DNA of 44,860 bases from an uncultured Bacteroidia bacterium (GCA_902783365.1 CACZQL010000109.1:1-44860); one strand, 5' to 3'; numbered from the stretch's first letter, positions 7,548 through 17,500 are shown. A program made the numbers and translations. Notes: generated from the sequence alone by a model not told the origin.

Positions 7548-8612
7548 ATGAAGAAGATAACAATATTATTGTTGATTCTGTTGCCATTCATCATTGGGGC
7601 GTGCCGTCCGGATGTTCCGAGCACCCCCGATGGTGTGGTGGTTGGCAAAGGCGTGTATGTGTTGAGTGAAGGCACTTTCACCTACGCCAACGCCAGTTTG
7701 TCGTTCTACGATCCGGAGGCCGACACGGTGGCCAACCGACTTTTCTATCGTGCCAACGGCTCGCCCATCGGCGATGTGGCGCAAAGCCTGGCCTTGATAG
7801 GCAATGACCTTTACATCGTGGTCAACAACAGCAAGTATATTTATAAGGTGAATGCCTCCTCGATTGCTTGCGACACCACCAAGCCCTTCAAACTCGGTGA
7901 CTTTTATTCGCCCCGTTACATGCTCCCTGTTTCGCCTGACAAAGCGTATGTCTCCGATTTGATGGGGAAAGACCTGTGGATCATCAACCCTCAGGATATG
8001 TCGCATACGGGTACCATCGCCATGGGCAAACCCACCGAGACCATGGTCCAGGTAGGGTCGGAGGTGTATGTGGCCAACTGGTCGAACTACTATGCCAATG
8101 ACGTGGAAAAGAACACGGTGCAGGTGGTGGATATGAATGCTGATTTGAAAGTGGCTGAAATTCAAGTTGGTAAGGAGCCTAATGGCATGGTGGTGGATAA
8201 GAATGGCCAGGTGTGGGTGCTTTGCGAAGGCGCCGCTTGGGACGAGGATGCTGAGGACCCAACGCTTTGGAGAATCAATCCGATGAGCAAAAAAGCGGAG
8301 TGCATGCTTACCTTGCAAGGCACTGCCGTGAATCTCGCTGTGGATCCTTCGGGCACTTATCTGTATTACTTCCTTGATGGAGACGTGCGTCGCACCAACA
8401 TCAACAATCCTACCGCCGAGGATGCCTTCTGCATTCCCTCGGAGGGACGTACCCTCTATAAAATCGCGGTGAACCCCAGCAACGGAGAGCTGTATGTGAC
8501 CGATGCGAAGAACTACATGCAGAACGGCACGGTGTATCGCTACTCGTCCGACGGGGTGCTGCTTTCCAGTTTCAATGCGGGCATCTGCCCCTCGTTCATG
8601 TTGTTCAACTAA
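7548..8612 (+). CDS. BtuG-like surface lipoprotein (YncE-type beta-propeller)
   Basis: A 354-residue lipoprotein. MKKITILLLILLPFIIGAC provides a signal peptide with lipobox cysteine at residue 19. The remainder consists of propeller blades with repeats such as YVLSEGTFTYANASLSFYDP, VAQSLALIGNDLYIVVNNS, YVANWSN and ITKIxVNPSNGELYVTDAKNY-like segments. Bacteroides BtuG proteins are surface-exposed propellers of this type that bind B12 extremely tightly and sit on BtuB as a lid. Here it lies in a riboswitch operon 6 bases after the preceding gene, which supports the same role. The usual BtuB partner is not adjacent. Assignment to BtuG rather than another DUF5074/YncE lipoprotein rests on the genomic context. 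Confidence 0.82.
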   Translation: MKKITILLLILLPFIIGACRPDVPSTPDGVVVGKGVYVLSEGTFTYANASLSFYDPEADTVANRLFYRANGSPIGDVAQSLALIGNDLYIVVNNSKYIYKVNASSIACDTTKPFKLGDFYSPRYMLPVSPDKAYVSDLMGKDLWIINPQDMSHTGTIAMGKPTETMVQVGSEVYVANWSNYYANDVEKNTVQVVDMNADLKVAEIQVGKEPNGMVVDKNGQVWVLCEGAAWDEDAEDPTLWRINPMSKKAECMLTLQGTAVNLAVDPSGTYLYYFLDGDVRRTNINNPTAEDAFCIPSEGRTLYKIAVNPSNGELYVTDAKNYMQNGTVYRYSSDGVLLSSFNAGICPSFMLFN

Positions 8613-8622
8613 TGCCTGAATC

Positions 8623-8775
8623 ATGAAAAAAACCTGTCCCCGCTGCGGCAAGGAATTCGAGTGTGTCCATTCCAAGGACTGTTGGTGTGCCAAGGTGGTT
8701 CTTGACGATGAAAAGCGGTCAAGACTGAAAATCTATCACGATTGTCTATGCAAGGAATGTCTCGAAAGTGTCTGA
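8623..8775 (+). CDS. Cysteine-rich CWC mini-protein
   Basis: A 50-residue protein starting MKKTCPRCGKEFEC, 10 bases after the BtuG-like stop. It has eight cysteines: a CPRCG knuckle, a Cys plus the name-giving CWC in FECVHSKDCWC, and a closing CLCKEC pair, consistent with the cysteine-rich CWC family and with zinc or other metal binding. No signal peptide, so it is probably cytosolic. Its 3' end overlaps the start of the next gene by about 19 bases, tying it firmly into the B12 operon. The function of the family is unknown. Being read in frame, with all paired cysteines kept, argues against chance. Confidence 0.85.
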   Translation: MKKTCPRCGKEFECVHSKDCWCAKVVLDDEKRSRLKIYHDCLCKECLESV

Positions 8776-9923
8776 TTCATGGCGTTTTGACGCTGGTGTG
8801 CATCGCCTGTCTCACGGTGTCGTGCCGGCATCAGACGAAGCCCGATGACACTCCTGCGAGGGGCGTTTCCAGGTCGGAGAACCTGTTTCGTTATGCTCGC
8901 AACGTGGTGGCATGTCCTACCGAATATGGTTATTGGATGGAGGTGCGCAACCCTTGGGACACCACAGCCTGCATGGGCAGGTTTGCCCTTGTTTACGATT
9001 CGCTTCGCCAGAAAGCGACCGGGTTGGAAGATGCCACCAGGGTGCGCATCCCCGTGCAGTCGGTGGTGTCGTTCTCTTCCACCCAATGGTCGGTGTTCAT
9101 GGCCTTGGGCAAGGTGGGGTTGGTAAAAGGCATCTTGGAGGGCAGGGACATCCACAGCCCGGAGATGCGCGCCTTGCTGGAGCAGGGCGTGGTGCGCGAT
9201 GTGGGTACCGAGTCGGCCAAGAACGTGGAGCTGATGATTCAGATGCATCCCGACATCTTGCTGTTTTCGCCCTATTTCGACGGCAACCAAGATCCGCTGA
9301 AAGTGACGGGTGCGGTGCTGTTCCCCTTTGCCGACTATCTGGAGAACTCGCCTTTGGGCCGCGCCGAGTGGATCCGTGTGGTGGGCCTGTTGGCAGGCTG
9401 CCCCCAGGAGGCTGACGCATGGTTCGACGAGATTGAACGCCGTTATCTGGACCTGAGGGATCTTTGCAAAGAGGTGGAACATCGTCCCACGGTGTTCTCC
9501 GACCTGCCTTTCAATGGACAATGGTATGTGGCGGGCGGAAAGAGCTATATCGCCCAGCTGTTCGAAGATGCCGGTGTGGACTATATCTGGAAGGACAACA
9601 ACTCCACGGCCAGTTTCCCCTTGGACTCGGAGACCATCCTCGCCAAGGCGCAACATGCCGACTACTGGCGGGTGGCCAACTCCTCGTCGTTGCCGATGAC
9701 CTACGAGTCGCTGAAACGCGAAAACGCGCTTTTCGCGCTTTTCGACGCCTACAAAAACCGCAAAGTCATCGTGTGCGACATCCAGCCGACAGGCTATTTC
9801 GAGACTTCCCAAATGGAACCTGACGTGCTGCTCGCCGATTTCATCTATTTCTTCCATCCGGAAAAAATGGAAATCCATAAAAATACCTATCAACCCAAAT
9901 ATTATCACCTTTTGGGGGATTGA
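8757..9923 (+). CDS. BtuF-like periplasmic-binding lipoprotein (ABC transporter substrate-binding)
   Basis: About 388 residues. The start MSRKCLIHGVLTLVCIACLTVSC gives a lipoprotein signal with the cysteine at residue 23; an ATG at 8748 and a TTG at 8742 in the same frame are alternatives. The body follows the FecB/BtuF two-lobe plan: IPVQSVVSFSSTQWSVFMALGKVGLVKG in the first lobe, then VELMIQMHPDILLFSP, an EWIRVVGLLAG segment and a second lobe with FNGQWYVAGGKSYIAQLFEDAG. In this class the protein passes cobalamin or a siderophore to a BtuCD-type permease. Riboswitch control points to cobalamin. No permease or ATPase genes follow; the operon ends here. Confidence 0.85.
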   Translation: MSRKCLIHGVLTLVCIACLTVSCRHQTKPDDTPARGVSRSENLFRYARNVVACPTEYGYWMEVRNPWDTTACMGRFALVYDSLRQKATGLEDATRVRIPVQSVVSFSSTQWSVFMALGKVGLVKGILEGRDIHSPEMRALLEQGVVRDVGTESAKNVELMIQMHPDILLFSPYFDGNQDPLKVTGAVLFPFADYLENSPLGRAEWIRVVGLLAGCPQEADAWFDEIERRYLDLRDLCKEVEHRPTVFSDLPFNGQWYVAGGKSYIAQLFEDAGVDYIWKDNNSTASFPLDSETILAKAQHADYWRVANSSSLPMTYESLKRENALFALFDAYKNRKVIVCDIQPTGYFETSQMEPDVLLADFIYFFHPEKMEIHKNTYQPKYYHLLGD

Positions 9924-9948
9924 TTTGTTTTTTTATTTCTTAACTTTG
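9920..9948 (+). promoter_or_regulatory. Promoter of the zinc-ribbon gene
   Basis: TAACTTTG at 9941-9948 fits the -7 element, with TTG at 9920-9922 and an 18-base spacer. It overlaps the last codons of the binding-protein gene and lies 43 bases before the downstream ATG. Confidence 0.65.
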
Positions 9949-9991
9949 CGTCAAATAACGGATTAAATCACAATAATCAGTTTGTTTGGCT

Positions 9992-11083
9992 ATGGAAGAC
10001 TTTGAAGTTCAGAACTTTGTCCAGACCGAGGCGTCCACGGACAAGAAGTGTCCCGGCTGTGGTGCCACCATATCGTTCGATCCAGCCGAGGGGAAGCTGC
10101 ATTGCAAATACTGCGGTTTCAAGTGTGAGTTGCCCAAGCCGGAGGAGGAGAGGGAGGTTTGCGAGATGGATTTCTATGCGGCTAAAAATAGTGGCAGCTA
10201 TGAATGGGGCGTCAAGAAAAAGAGCGTGCAGTGCAACAGCTGTGGCGCGGTGTCGATTTACGATGCCTTGGAGACGGCTTCGGTTTGCCCTTTCTGCGGC
10301 TCCAACCAGGTGATGCCCGCCGCGGAGGAGGATTCCATCGCGCCGGGCGGGGTATGCCCCTTCAGCGTGACCAAAGAGAACGCCAGCGCCGCCTTCAAAA
10401 AATGGATTTCCAAGAAGTTCTTTGCGCCCAATAAGGCGAAAGAGAGCACCCGTCCCGAAGCGTTCCAAGGACTGTATCTGCCGTATTGGACCTACGACGT
10501 CAAGACGCTTTCGCGTTTTACGGCTCGCGCTGGCTATGACCATAAGGTGAAAAAGGACGGGCAGACTAAGATAGAAACCGAATGGCACAGTGTTTCAGGC
10601 TTTTATGAAGAGGCCTTCGACGATGAGACGGTGGTGGCTTCCAAGCGTATGGGAAACACCAGCGTGAAGGGATGCCAGCCTTTCGACCTCTCCAAGGTGA
10701 CCCCTTACAATCCCCAACTGCTGGCTGGATTCGCCGCCGAACGTTATTCCGTGGGATTGCAGGAAGGCTGGGAGGTGGCCCGAAAGTCCATCCAGACGAA
10801 ACTGAGAGGACATATCAGCGATTATGTGAGAAAGACTTGGAAGGCCAACCGCGCGGATTCGGTCAAGATGTCCACCAACTACGCCAACCTCACCTATAAA
10901 TACCTGCTGGTGCCCATCTGGGTGTCGTCGTATAAGTACAAGGACAAGGTGTATCAGTTTGTGGTGAACGGCCAGACGGGCAAGGTGGGCGGCGATTCGC
11001 CGGTCTCTACCTGGAAGGTCCTGCTCACCATTTTGGGCGTGGCTGCTGCCATCGCTTTGCTCTGTCTGTTGCTTGGACACTAA
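9992..11083 (+). CDS. Double zinc-ribbon protein with C-terminal membrane anchor
   Basis: A 363-residue protein starting MEDFEVQNFV; an in-frame TTG two codons earlier is less likely. The first zinc ribbon is CPGC plus CKYC (about residues 20-41), the second CNSC plus CPFC (about residues 75-100). A middle region has GLYLPYWTYD and HSVSGFYEEAFDD, and near the C-terminus is a hydrophobic helix (VLLTILGVAAAIALLCLLLGH) that probably anchors it with the bulk in the cytoplasm. Similar proteins are annotated as TFIIB-type zinc-ribbon or PriA-like proteins, but no helicase domain is present. No function is known. It has its own promoter and is followed by a strong terminator. Confidence 0.8.
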   Translation: MEDFEVQNFVQTEASTDKKCPGCGATISFDPAEGKLHCKYCGFKCELPKPEEEREVCEMDFYAAKNSGSYEWGVKKKSVQCNSCGAVSIYDALETASVCPFCGSNQVMPAAEEDSIAPGGVCPFSVTKENASAAFKKWISKKFFAPNKAKESTRPEAFQGLYLPYWTYDVKTLSRFTARAGYDHKVKKDGQTKIETEWHSVSGFYEEAFDDETVVASKRMGNTSVKGCQPFDLSKVTPYNPQLLAGFAAERYSVGLQEGWEVARKSIQTKLRGHISDYVRKTWKANRADSVKMSTNYANLTYKYLLVPIWVSSYKYKDKVYQFVVNGQTGKVGGDSPVSTWKVLLTILGVAAAIALLCLLLGH

Positions 11084-11103
11084 TAAGGGCTTCCCTGAGG
11101 AAC

Positions 11104-11138
11104 AAAAAAAGAGGCGCCGTTGCGACGCCTCTTTTTTT
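11104..11138. terminator. Bidirectional rho-independent terminator
   Basis: GAGGCG at 11111-11116 pairs with CGCCTC at 11126-11131. The stem is flanked by seven A on the left and seven T on the right, so the hairpin with a U tract reads correctly on both strands. It lies between the convergent zinc-ribbon and S41 protease genes. Confidence 0.9.
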
Positions 11139-11144
11139 GTGGGG

Positions 11145-14100
11145 TTATTTGGACTTGTCGGGGAAGTCAGGGACTTTCGGGATGTCCGGGTAGTCCTTCA
11201 TCTGTTCAAGGATGACCTCGATGGCCTTGTTGAGCTGGTCATCGATGCCTTCGAACTCACGGGCGGGGTCGTTGTCGATGACGATGTCGGGATCCACGCC
11301 ATAGCCTTCGATGACCCAGTTGCCATTCTCGTCGAAGGGTGCGAACTCGGGTCGCGTGAGGGAGCCTCCGTCGATGAAGGGCAGGCTGCCTCTGATACCG
11401 ACCACGCCGCCCCATGAGCGGGTGCCGATGGTGGTGCCGATCTTGTGTTTCTTGAACTGGTAGGGGAACAAGTCGCCGTCGGAGGCGGAGTACTTGTTGA
11501 ACAGCAGCACTTTGGGCCCCAGCACCATCTTGGTGGGCTTGGTCTCAGGCTCGCAGTTGCGCATCATGTCGTACATGGAGAGCTCGCGGCGCAGGCGTTC
11601 GATGATCATCGGGCTCACGTTGCCGCCGCCGTTGCCGCGGTCGTCGATGATGAGGGCTTTCTTGTCCAACTGGGGATAGAAGTACTTGGCGAACTCGTTC
11701 AGGCCTTCCACGCCCATGTCGGGGATGTGGATGTAGCCCACTTGTCCGTTGGTGGCTTTGCTCACCTTCTCGATGTTGTCGCGCACCATGTTGTAGTAAT
11801 ACAGGCCGTTTTCGTCGGCGATGGGTTTCACCACCACGTCGTGGCTGCCGCTCTCAGAGGCTTTGCCGTTGACGGTGAGCAGCACGGGGGTGTTGGCTTT
11901 GCCAACCAGGGCTTGGTATAGGTCTTTCATACCTTTGACGCTTTGTCCGTCGATGGCGATGATGTAGTCGCCTTCTTTCACGTTGACGCCCACTTCGGTG
12001 AGAGGGGAGCGGGTCTTCTCGTTCCAGTTCTCGCCTTTGAGGATCTTGTCGATTTGGAAGTAGCCCGACTTGTCGCGGTGGATCTGGGCGCCGAGGAGGC
12101 CGAGTTGGATGCGTTCGGGTTTGATGCGGTCGCCGTCGCCCACGTAGGCGTGGCCGATGTTGATTTCGCCAATCATCTCGCCGATGAGGTAGGTGAGGTC
12201 GTAGCGGTCGGAGCAGTAGGGCAGGAGCTTGCCGTATTTCTCTCTCATGGCGGGCCAGTCCACACCGTGCATGTTGGGGGCGTAGAAGAAGTCGCGTTCC
12301 TGGCGCCAGGCCTCGTTGAACATCTGGGTCCATTCTTCCCTGAGGTTGACCCATTTCTTCATCTGGCCGAGGTTGAGGCTGCCTTCGGAGTTGCCGCCGC
12401 CCATGCCGGGACCATCTTTGGAGCCGCCGCCCATGGGGGCTTTCGGGGCGTTGATGATCTTATAGCCGCCACGCTCGCGGACGAGCATCTTGGTGCCGTC
12501 GGGGGTGAGCTGGTAGCCCATGCCGCCGCCGATGCTGGTGCATTTCTTGGTCTTGGCGTTGAAGAAGCCCAGACCTCCGCCGTTGCGGCCCGCGGCCACA
12601 TAGTACAGGCCGTCCTCCACGCCTCGGAGGGCGTAGTAGCTACCGGCGTTGACGGGCAGGGCGATGACACGGGTGCTGATGCCCTCGAAGTCGATCTTCA
12701 CCTCTTTGGCCTCTTTGGCGGCTGGCTTGTCGGGACCGCCTTTGCCGCTTTTGGCGTCTTTGCCTTTCGGCTCTTTGCCCTTGGGACCTTTGCCTTCCGG
12801 TTGCTTGCCTTCGGGTCCTTTGGTCCCTTCCTTGTCGGTGCCTTCAACTTTCACTTCGTCGTTCTCGGCGAGGAAAGGCGAGGGGGTGTCCTGCTGCAAG
12901 GTGAGCAGGTAGATGCGGGTCATGTCGGTATAGACGTGGTTCCACTCCGTCCAGCTATAAGTGGGACGGAAGTCGCGCTGTGAGCTGAAATACAAGTATT
13001 TCCCATTTTTGTCGAAGGTGGGGCCGGAGCAGTTGTAGAAGGCGTCGGTGACGGTTTCGTCCTTGCCGCTGGCCACGTTGTAGATGTGGATCTGGCTCAC
13101 GCCGAAGGTGCTGGGCATGGTGTAGGCTATCCAACGGCTGTCACCCGACCAGCAGTAGTCATCCATCTCGCCAGTCTTGTTCTCAGCCACCACGGTCACC
13201 TTCTTGCTGCTGACTTCCACCATGTTGAGGCGGTTCATCTTGTCGCTCCAGGTGATGTACTTGCTGTCGGGCGACCAGGAGGGATCCCATTTGTAGGTGT
13301 CGGAGTGGTCGGTGAGCTGGATGGCGTCTTCTTTGCCATCCTGGCTTTGGATATAGATCTCGTCCTCGCCGGTGCGGTCGCTGATGAAGGCGATGTATTT
13401 GCCATCGGGCGACCAGGCCACATCGCGGTCATGCACGCCGTCGCTTTGGGTGAGGTTGCGGGTGATGCCCGACTTGGCGGGAACGGTCCACACGTCGCCA
13501 CGGGCGCCGAAGGCCACACGGCTGCCGTCGGGGGCGATGGAGCTGCTGTTGATGAACTTGCTGCAATCCACGTATCTGTTGCGGACGGAGTTCTGGTCGT
13601 CGGCGATTTGCACGGGGATGGGATAGATCTTGCCGTCGCTCAGATGATAACGGAACAGCTCGCCGCCGTTCTCATACACGATGTCGTTGTCACCCAAGGA
13701 GGGGTACTTGATGTCGTAATAGGTGTAGTTGGTCACCTTGGTGGTTTGCTTGGTCTTGAGGTCAACCACGAAGAGGTTCATGGTGCGGTCGCGGTCGGAG
13801 CAGAAATACACCTTGTCGTCCACCCACATGGGAAAGATGTCCTGGGCGTCGTTGTTGGTGATGTTCTCGATCTTCTTGGTCTTGAAGTCGTAAATCCACA
13901 CGTCGTCGGCCATGCCGCCCTTATAGTATTTCCAGGTGCGGAACTCGCGCATCACGCGGTTGTAGGCAATCTTCTTGCCATCGGGTGAATAGGAGATCCA
14001 GCCGCCTTCGGGCAGAGGAAGTTGCTCGGCGATGCCGCCTTCGAGGTTGGCGATGAAGAGCTGGCCCACAAAGTCGTCCCAGCTTTGCTTGCGGGAACGG

Positions 14101-14504
14101 AACACGATGTTCTCGTTGTCCTTCCAGGTCATGACCATGTTGTTGGGACCCATGCGGTCGCTCACATCGTCGCGGCCCAGGGTGGCCGTGTAGGTCAGGC
14201 GCGTCGGGGCGCCGCATTCGGGATAGGGCATCACATACACCTCGGTGTTGCCGTCATACTGTCCCGTGAACGCCAGGTGCTTGCCGTCGGGAGAGAAACG
14301 GGCAAACATCTCGTAGCCGTCGAAATCGTTGGTGATCTTGTGGGCCACGCCGCCCTTGATGTTGACGCTGTAGAGGTCGCCACCATGGGTGAACACCACG
14401 TCGTTGCCGTGGATGGTGGGGAAACGCAAGATCTTCGCTTCTTGCTGGGCATTCAGCGACAACCCAGCTGTCAGAAGCAGAAAAAGTGTCAATAGTCTTT
14501 TCAT
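11145..14504 (-). CDS. Tricorn-like S41 family protease
   Basis: A 1119-residue secreted protease with a signal peptide ending SLNAQ. Residues from about 25 to 530 hold TolB/WD40-like propeller repeats (FSPDGKHLAFTG, YSPDGKKIAYN, WSPDGKYIAFISD, WSPDSKYITWSD). A second, shorter propeller part follows a Lys-Gly-Pro-rich linker (about residues 545-600). A helical region, a PDZ domain (about 800-880, KEGDYIIAIDGQSV) and the S41 domain complete it. Catalytic features match tricorn: His in NIGHAYVG, nucleophile Ser in SASDGDLFP, Glu in IEGYGVDPD and the GNGGGN oxyanion segment. It probably degrades peptides in the periplasm. It begins 26 bases after addA on the same strand and is closed by the bidirectional terminator. 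Confidence 0.93.
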   Translation of the reverse strand: MKRLLTLFLLLTAGLSLNAQQEAKILRFPTIHGNDVVFTHGGDLYSVNIKGGVAHKITNDFDGYEMFARFSPDGKHLAFTGQYDGNTEVYVMPYPECGAPTRLTYTATLGRDDVSDRMGPNNMVMTWKDNENIVFRSRKQSWDDFVGQLFIANLEGGIAEQLPLPEGGWISYSPDGKKIAYNRVMREFRTWKYYKGGMADDVWIYDFKTKKIENITNNDAQDIFPMWVDDKVYFCSDRDRTMNLFVVDLKTKQTTKVTNYTYYDIKYPSLGDNDIVYENGGELFRYHLSDGKIYPIPVQIADDQNSVRNRYVDCSKFINSSSIAPDGSRVAFGARGDVWTVPAKSGITRNLTQSDGVHDRDVAWSPDGKYIAFISDRTGEDEIYIQSQDGKEDAIQLTDHSDTYKWDPSWSPDSKYITWSDKMNRLNMVEVSSKKVTVVAENKTGEMDDYCWSGDSRWIAYTMPSTFGVSQIHIYNVASGKDETVTDAFYNCSGPTFDKNGKYLYFSSQRDFRPTYSWTEWNHVYTDMTRIYLLTLQQDTPSPFLAENDEVKVEGTDKEGTKGPEGKQPEGKGPKGKEPKGKDAKSGKGGPDKPAAKEAKEVKIDFEGISTRVIALPVNAGSYYALRGVEDGLYYVAAGRNGGGLGFFNAKTKKCTSIGGGMGYQLTPDGTKMLVRERGGYKIINAPKAPMGGGSKDGPGMGGGNSEGSLNLGQMKKWVNLREEWTQMFNEAWRQERDFFYAPNMHGVDWPAMREKYGKLLPYCSDRYDLTYLIGEMIGEINIGHAYVGDGDRIKPERIQLGLLGAQIHRDKSGYFQIDKILKGENWNEKTRSPLTEVGVNVKEGDYIIAIDGQSVKGMKDLYQALVGKANTPVLLTVNGKASESGSHDVVVKPIADENGLYYYNMVRDNIEKVSKATNGQVGYIHIPDMGVEGLNEFAKYFYPQLDKKALIIDDRGNGGGNVSPMIIERLRRELSMYDMMRNCEPETKPTKMVLGPKVLLFNKYSASDGDLFPYQFKKHKIGTTIGTRSWGGVVGIRGSLPFIDGGSLTRPEFAPFDENGNWVIEGYGVDPDIVIDNDPAREFEGIDDQLNKAIEVILEQMKDYPDIPKVPDFPDKSK

Positions 14505-14530
14505 GGTAATTGTATTAGTGATTCAATAGG

Positions 14531-17500
14531 TTAGTTGTTCAGTTTTACGGGAATGACTTCAAAACTTTCGCCGAGATACACCAGGAAAGCTTTGATTTCT
14601 TTGGTGACGATTCCTCTTAACACGGAGCAATACTCTCGCAGCTGCTTGAGGTGCTCTTCTCGCTTCTTTCCAGTCTTGTAATCAAGAAGATAGATGACAT
14701 CGGGCAGCTCGGCGTAGCGGTCGGGACGGCGCACTCCGTATTCGGGGGAATACACCTCGCATTCGTTTTTTACCTTCGCCTCGGGCAGGAAGGCGTCGCT
14801 GATGAGCGGTTCATGCACCATCTTGTCGAATAATTCTTTCAATATTTGTGTTGTTCTGTTGTCTATTATTCCAGCGTCGAGGTAGGGGAGGAGCACCCGG
14901 TCGATGTCATGGGCATCCTGGACTTCGGAGAGTACTTGGTGTACAAAGTCGCCCCACTCCTGGGGTTTCATCTTGTTGTCGCTCGAAATCCAGAACATGC
15001 TGGGGTTGGGGTCGATAGCCACTTTCTGCGACCAGTCGCTGGCTTGTGACTCGTGGAACAGGTCGTCCTTGTTGGAGTTGGTGGTGTGGGACTCCACTTT
15101 TCGGGAGGTTGGGTCGCCGAAGCCATAGAGGATTTGGCCTTGCTTGCCCTCTTGGGGTTCTCTGTCCAGGGAACTCAAAAAAGCGTTGAGCGGACTCTTT
15201 TTAGGGTCTTTTTTCTGGTAGGAAAGCACATAGAGTCTCTGTTTGGGGCGGGTGAAGGCCACGTAGGTGAGGTTGAGGTTGTCGAGTCTGTTTTTGGCGG
15301 CCTCGGCTTCGGCGACGGCTTGGATGGTAGGGTTCCAGACGCTGTTGTCATTGGTTAGGGAGAACTGCACTTTGTCGATGTTGGGAATGGCGTCGAATCC
15401 CAGGTCCTGGGGCTTGATCCAAAGGAGCGTTCTTTTCTTGTCGTCGAGGTCGTCTTTCATGAAGGGATAAATCACCACGTTGAATTCCAATCCTTTGGAT
15501 TTGTGGATGGTCATCACATTCACGGCCTCGTTTTGGCTGCTCTGCACGGAGAGTTTATGTTTATTTTTCTCCCAATAGGCCAAAAAAGCCTCGATGCCCG
15601 TCTCGTCGGTCTGCTGCCATTGATACACCAGGTCGAGCAGGAAGTTGAGATAGGAGTCGCCTATCGTGTTGAAGCCATACACCCTCGCCAAGGCGGAGCA
15701 GAGGTCGTAGAGGCTGTAGGACTTGAATAACAAAGATTTGATTTCCATCGGTTTCATTCCGAATTCCTCTTCTAAGGAGCGGCGGCCTTGGGCGATGTCA
15801 TCCACGTGGTCGAAGAACCCTTCTATCTCGCCCTTGAAGGAGGAGGAGTGGGTGGCGCGCCAGTAGTACAGCACGGTGGCGATGACGGCCTGGTTGTCGG
15901 GATGGATCAGATAGTCAAGGGTATGGAGGATGAGCTGCACCCTGTAGGAGTTCTTCAGCAGGATGGAGTCGGCGGAGATGACTGGAATGTCGTTGTCGTT
16001 CAGGTAGTTGGCGACTAACGATCCGTTTTTGTTGTCGCGAACGAGGATGGTGATGTCCTTATAGGAGAAGCCTTGTCGCTGCAACTCTTCGACGAGTTCC
16101 TTGATGCGTTCCAGGATGGGCTCTTTCTCTTTTAGGTCGGCGGGAAACAGCTCCACTTGCACATAGCCCTCTTCATTCTTGGTGATTTTTTGAACCACCG
16201 AGACCTCTTTTTGGAGCTGCTCGTCGTGATCCTCATACACCTTTCTTTGCGCTTCGGGGAGGTATTTCTGGTCGGTGCAGAATTTGAAGAAGCGGTTGTT
16301 GAAATCCACGATGTTTCTGAACGAACGGTAGTTGGATTGCAACTCCGTGAAGTCGAAATGGCTTACCAGGTTGTGCTCATAAACATCGAAAGTCTCGTGC
16401 TCATCGGGCTTTTTGAAGATTTTGGGCAGGCTGACGATTTGTCCCACCTCGCCGTTTCTCCAACGGTAAATCGATTGTTTTCCATCGCCTACCACCATGC
16501 TCATGCTGTTGTTCGACAAGTTGTTGTCGAGCAGGGGAATGAGGTTTTGCCATTGCAGCACCGAAGTGTCTTGGAACTCATCGATGAAGAGATGGGTGTA
16601 ACGCTCGCCGAGTTGCTCGTAGATGAACGGCACGGAGAAGTCGCCCATCATGTCGTTGATTCTCTTGTTGAATTCAGAGATGTGCACCACCTGCTCCTCG
16701 CCGATATAGTCGTCCGTCTCCGATTTGATGATGGACCTCAGGGCATAGAGGCTGAGGCGGTCGAGCTGGTCGCTATAGAACAGATAGGGGGCGATTCCCT
16801 GCTGATATTGTTCCAGATAGGGCAGGAGGTCTTTCTTGAACTCCTCGTCAATTTGCTGAAGAGCACTTCCCAGTTTTTTCTTCAAGGAGGATGCATACCA
16901 GTCGCATTTTCCAGTGATGAGATTCACTTGTCTGACCCCCAGTGGTTTATATTCCTTTTTTTTGAGCATCATCAGGAAACCGAGGAGAGGGCCTGCGCCT
17001 TTGTAATAGAAGTCGTCTTCGGAGAGTTGGTGCTTGGCGATGAAATCCTCGCATTTTTTGATGAAGGGCTGTAGGTTTGTTATGAAGTCCTTGGTGTTTT
17101 TTTTCAGAACTTTTTGGGTCTCCTGATACTGTTCTTCGGTTTGGAGCTGGTTTTGCTCGTGCTGTTGGAAGGTCTCTTCCGAGAAGAGTTTGATGATGAA
17201 CTCGTGGATGGCGGGAGCGATACGGTTGTTTTTTTCTTGATCGAATTTTTGTCCGCTGAAGTCTTCCAGCACTTGGGTGAGGTAGGGCTGTTGAGGTCCG
17301 ATCCGTTCGCCGATTCTTTCGGTGATGGCGTCGGCGATTTCGTTTTCGTCGATGCTGACGTTGTACTGGTTGGGCAGGTTGAGGTCTTTGGCGAAGGAAC
17401 GCGCGAGTTTTTGCACAAAGGAGTCGATGGTGCTGACGCAGAAGCTGCTGTAGTCGTGGATGATGTTGTGGAACAGGAGGAGCGCGTTTTCTTTCAGTTG

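Noticed and set aside
8742-8756. Earlier TTG or ATG start for the BtuF-like gene
   Set aside because: Starts at 8742 and 8748 cannot be excluded, but 8757 already gives a complete lipoprotein signal with less overlap with the CWC gene.
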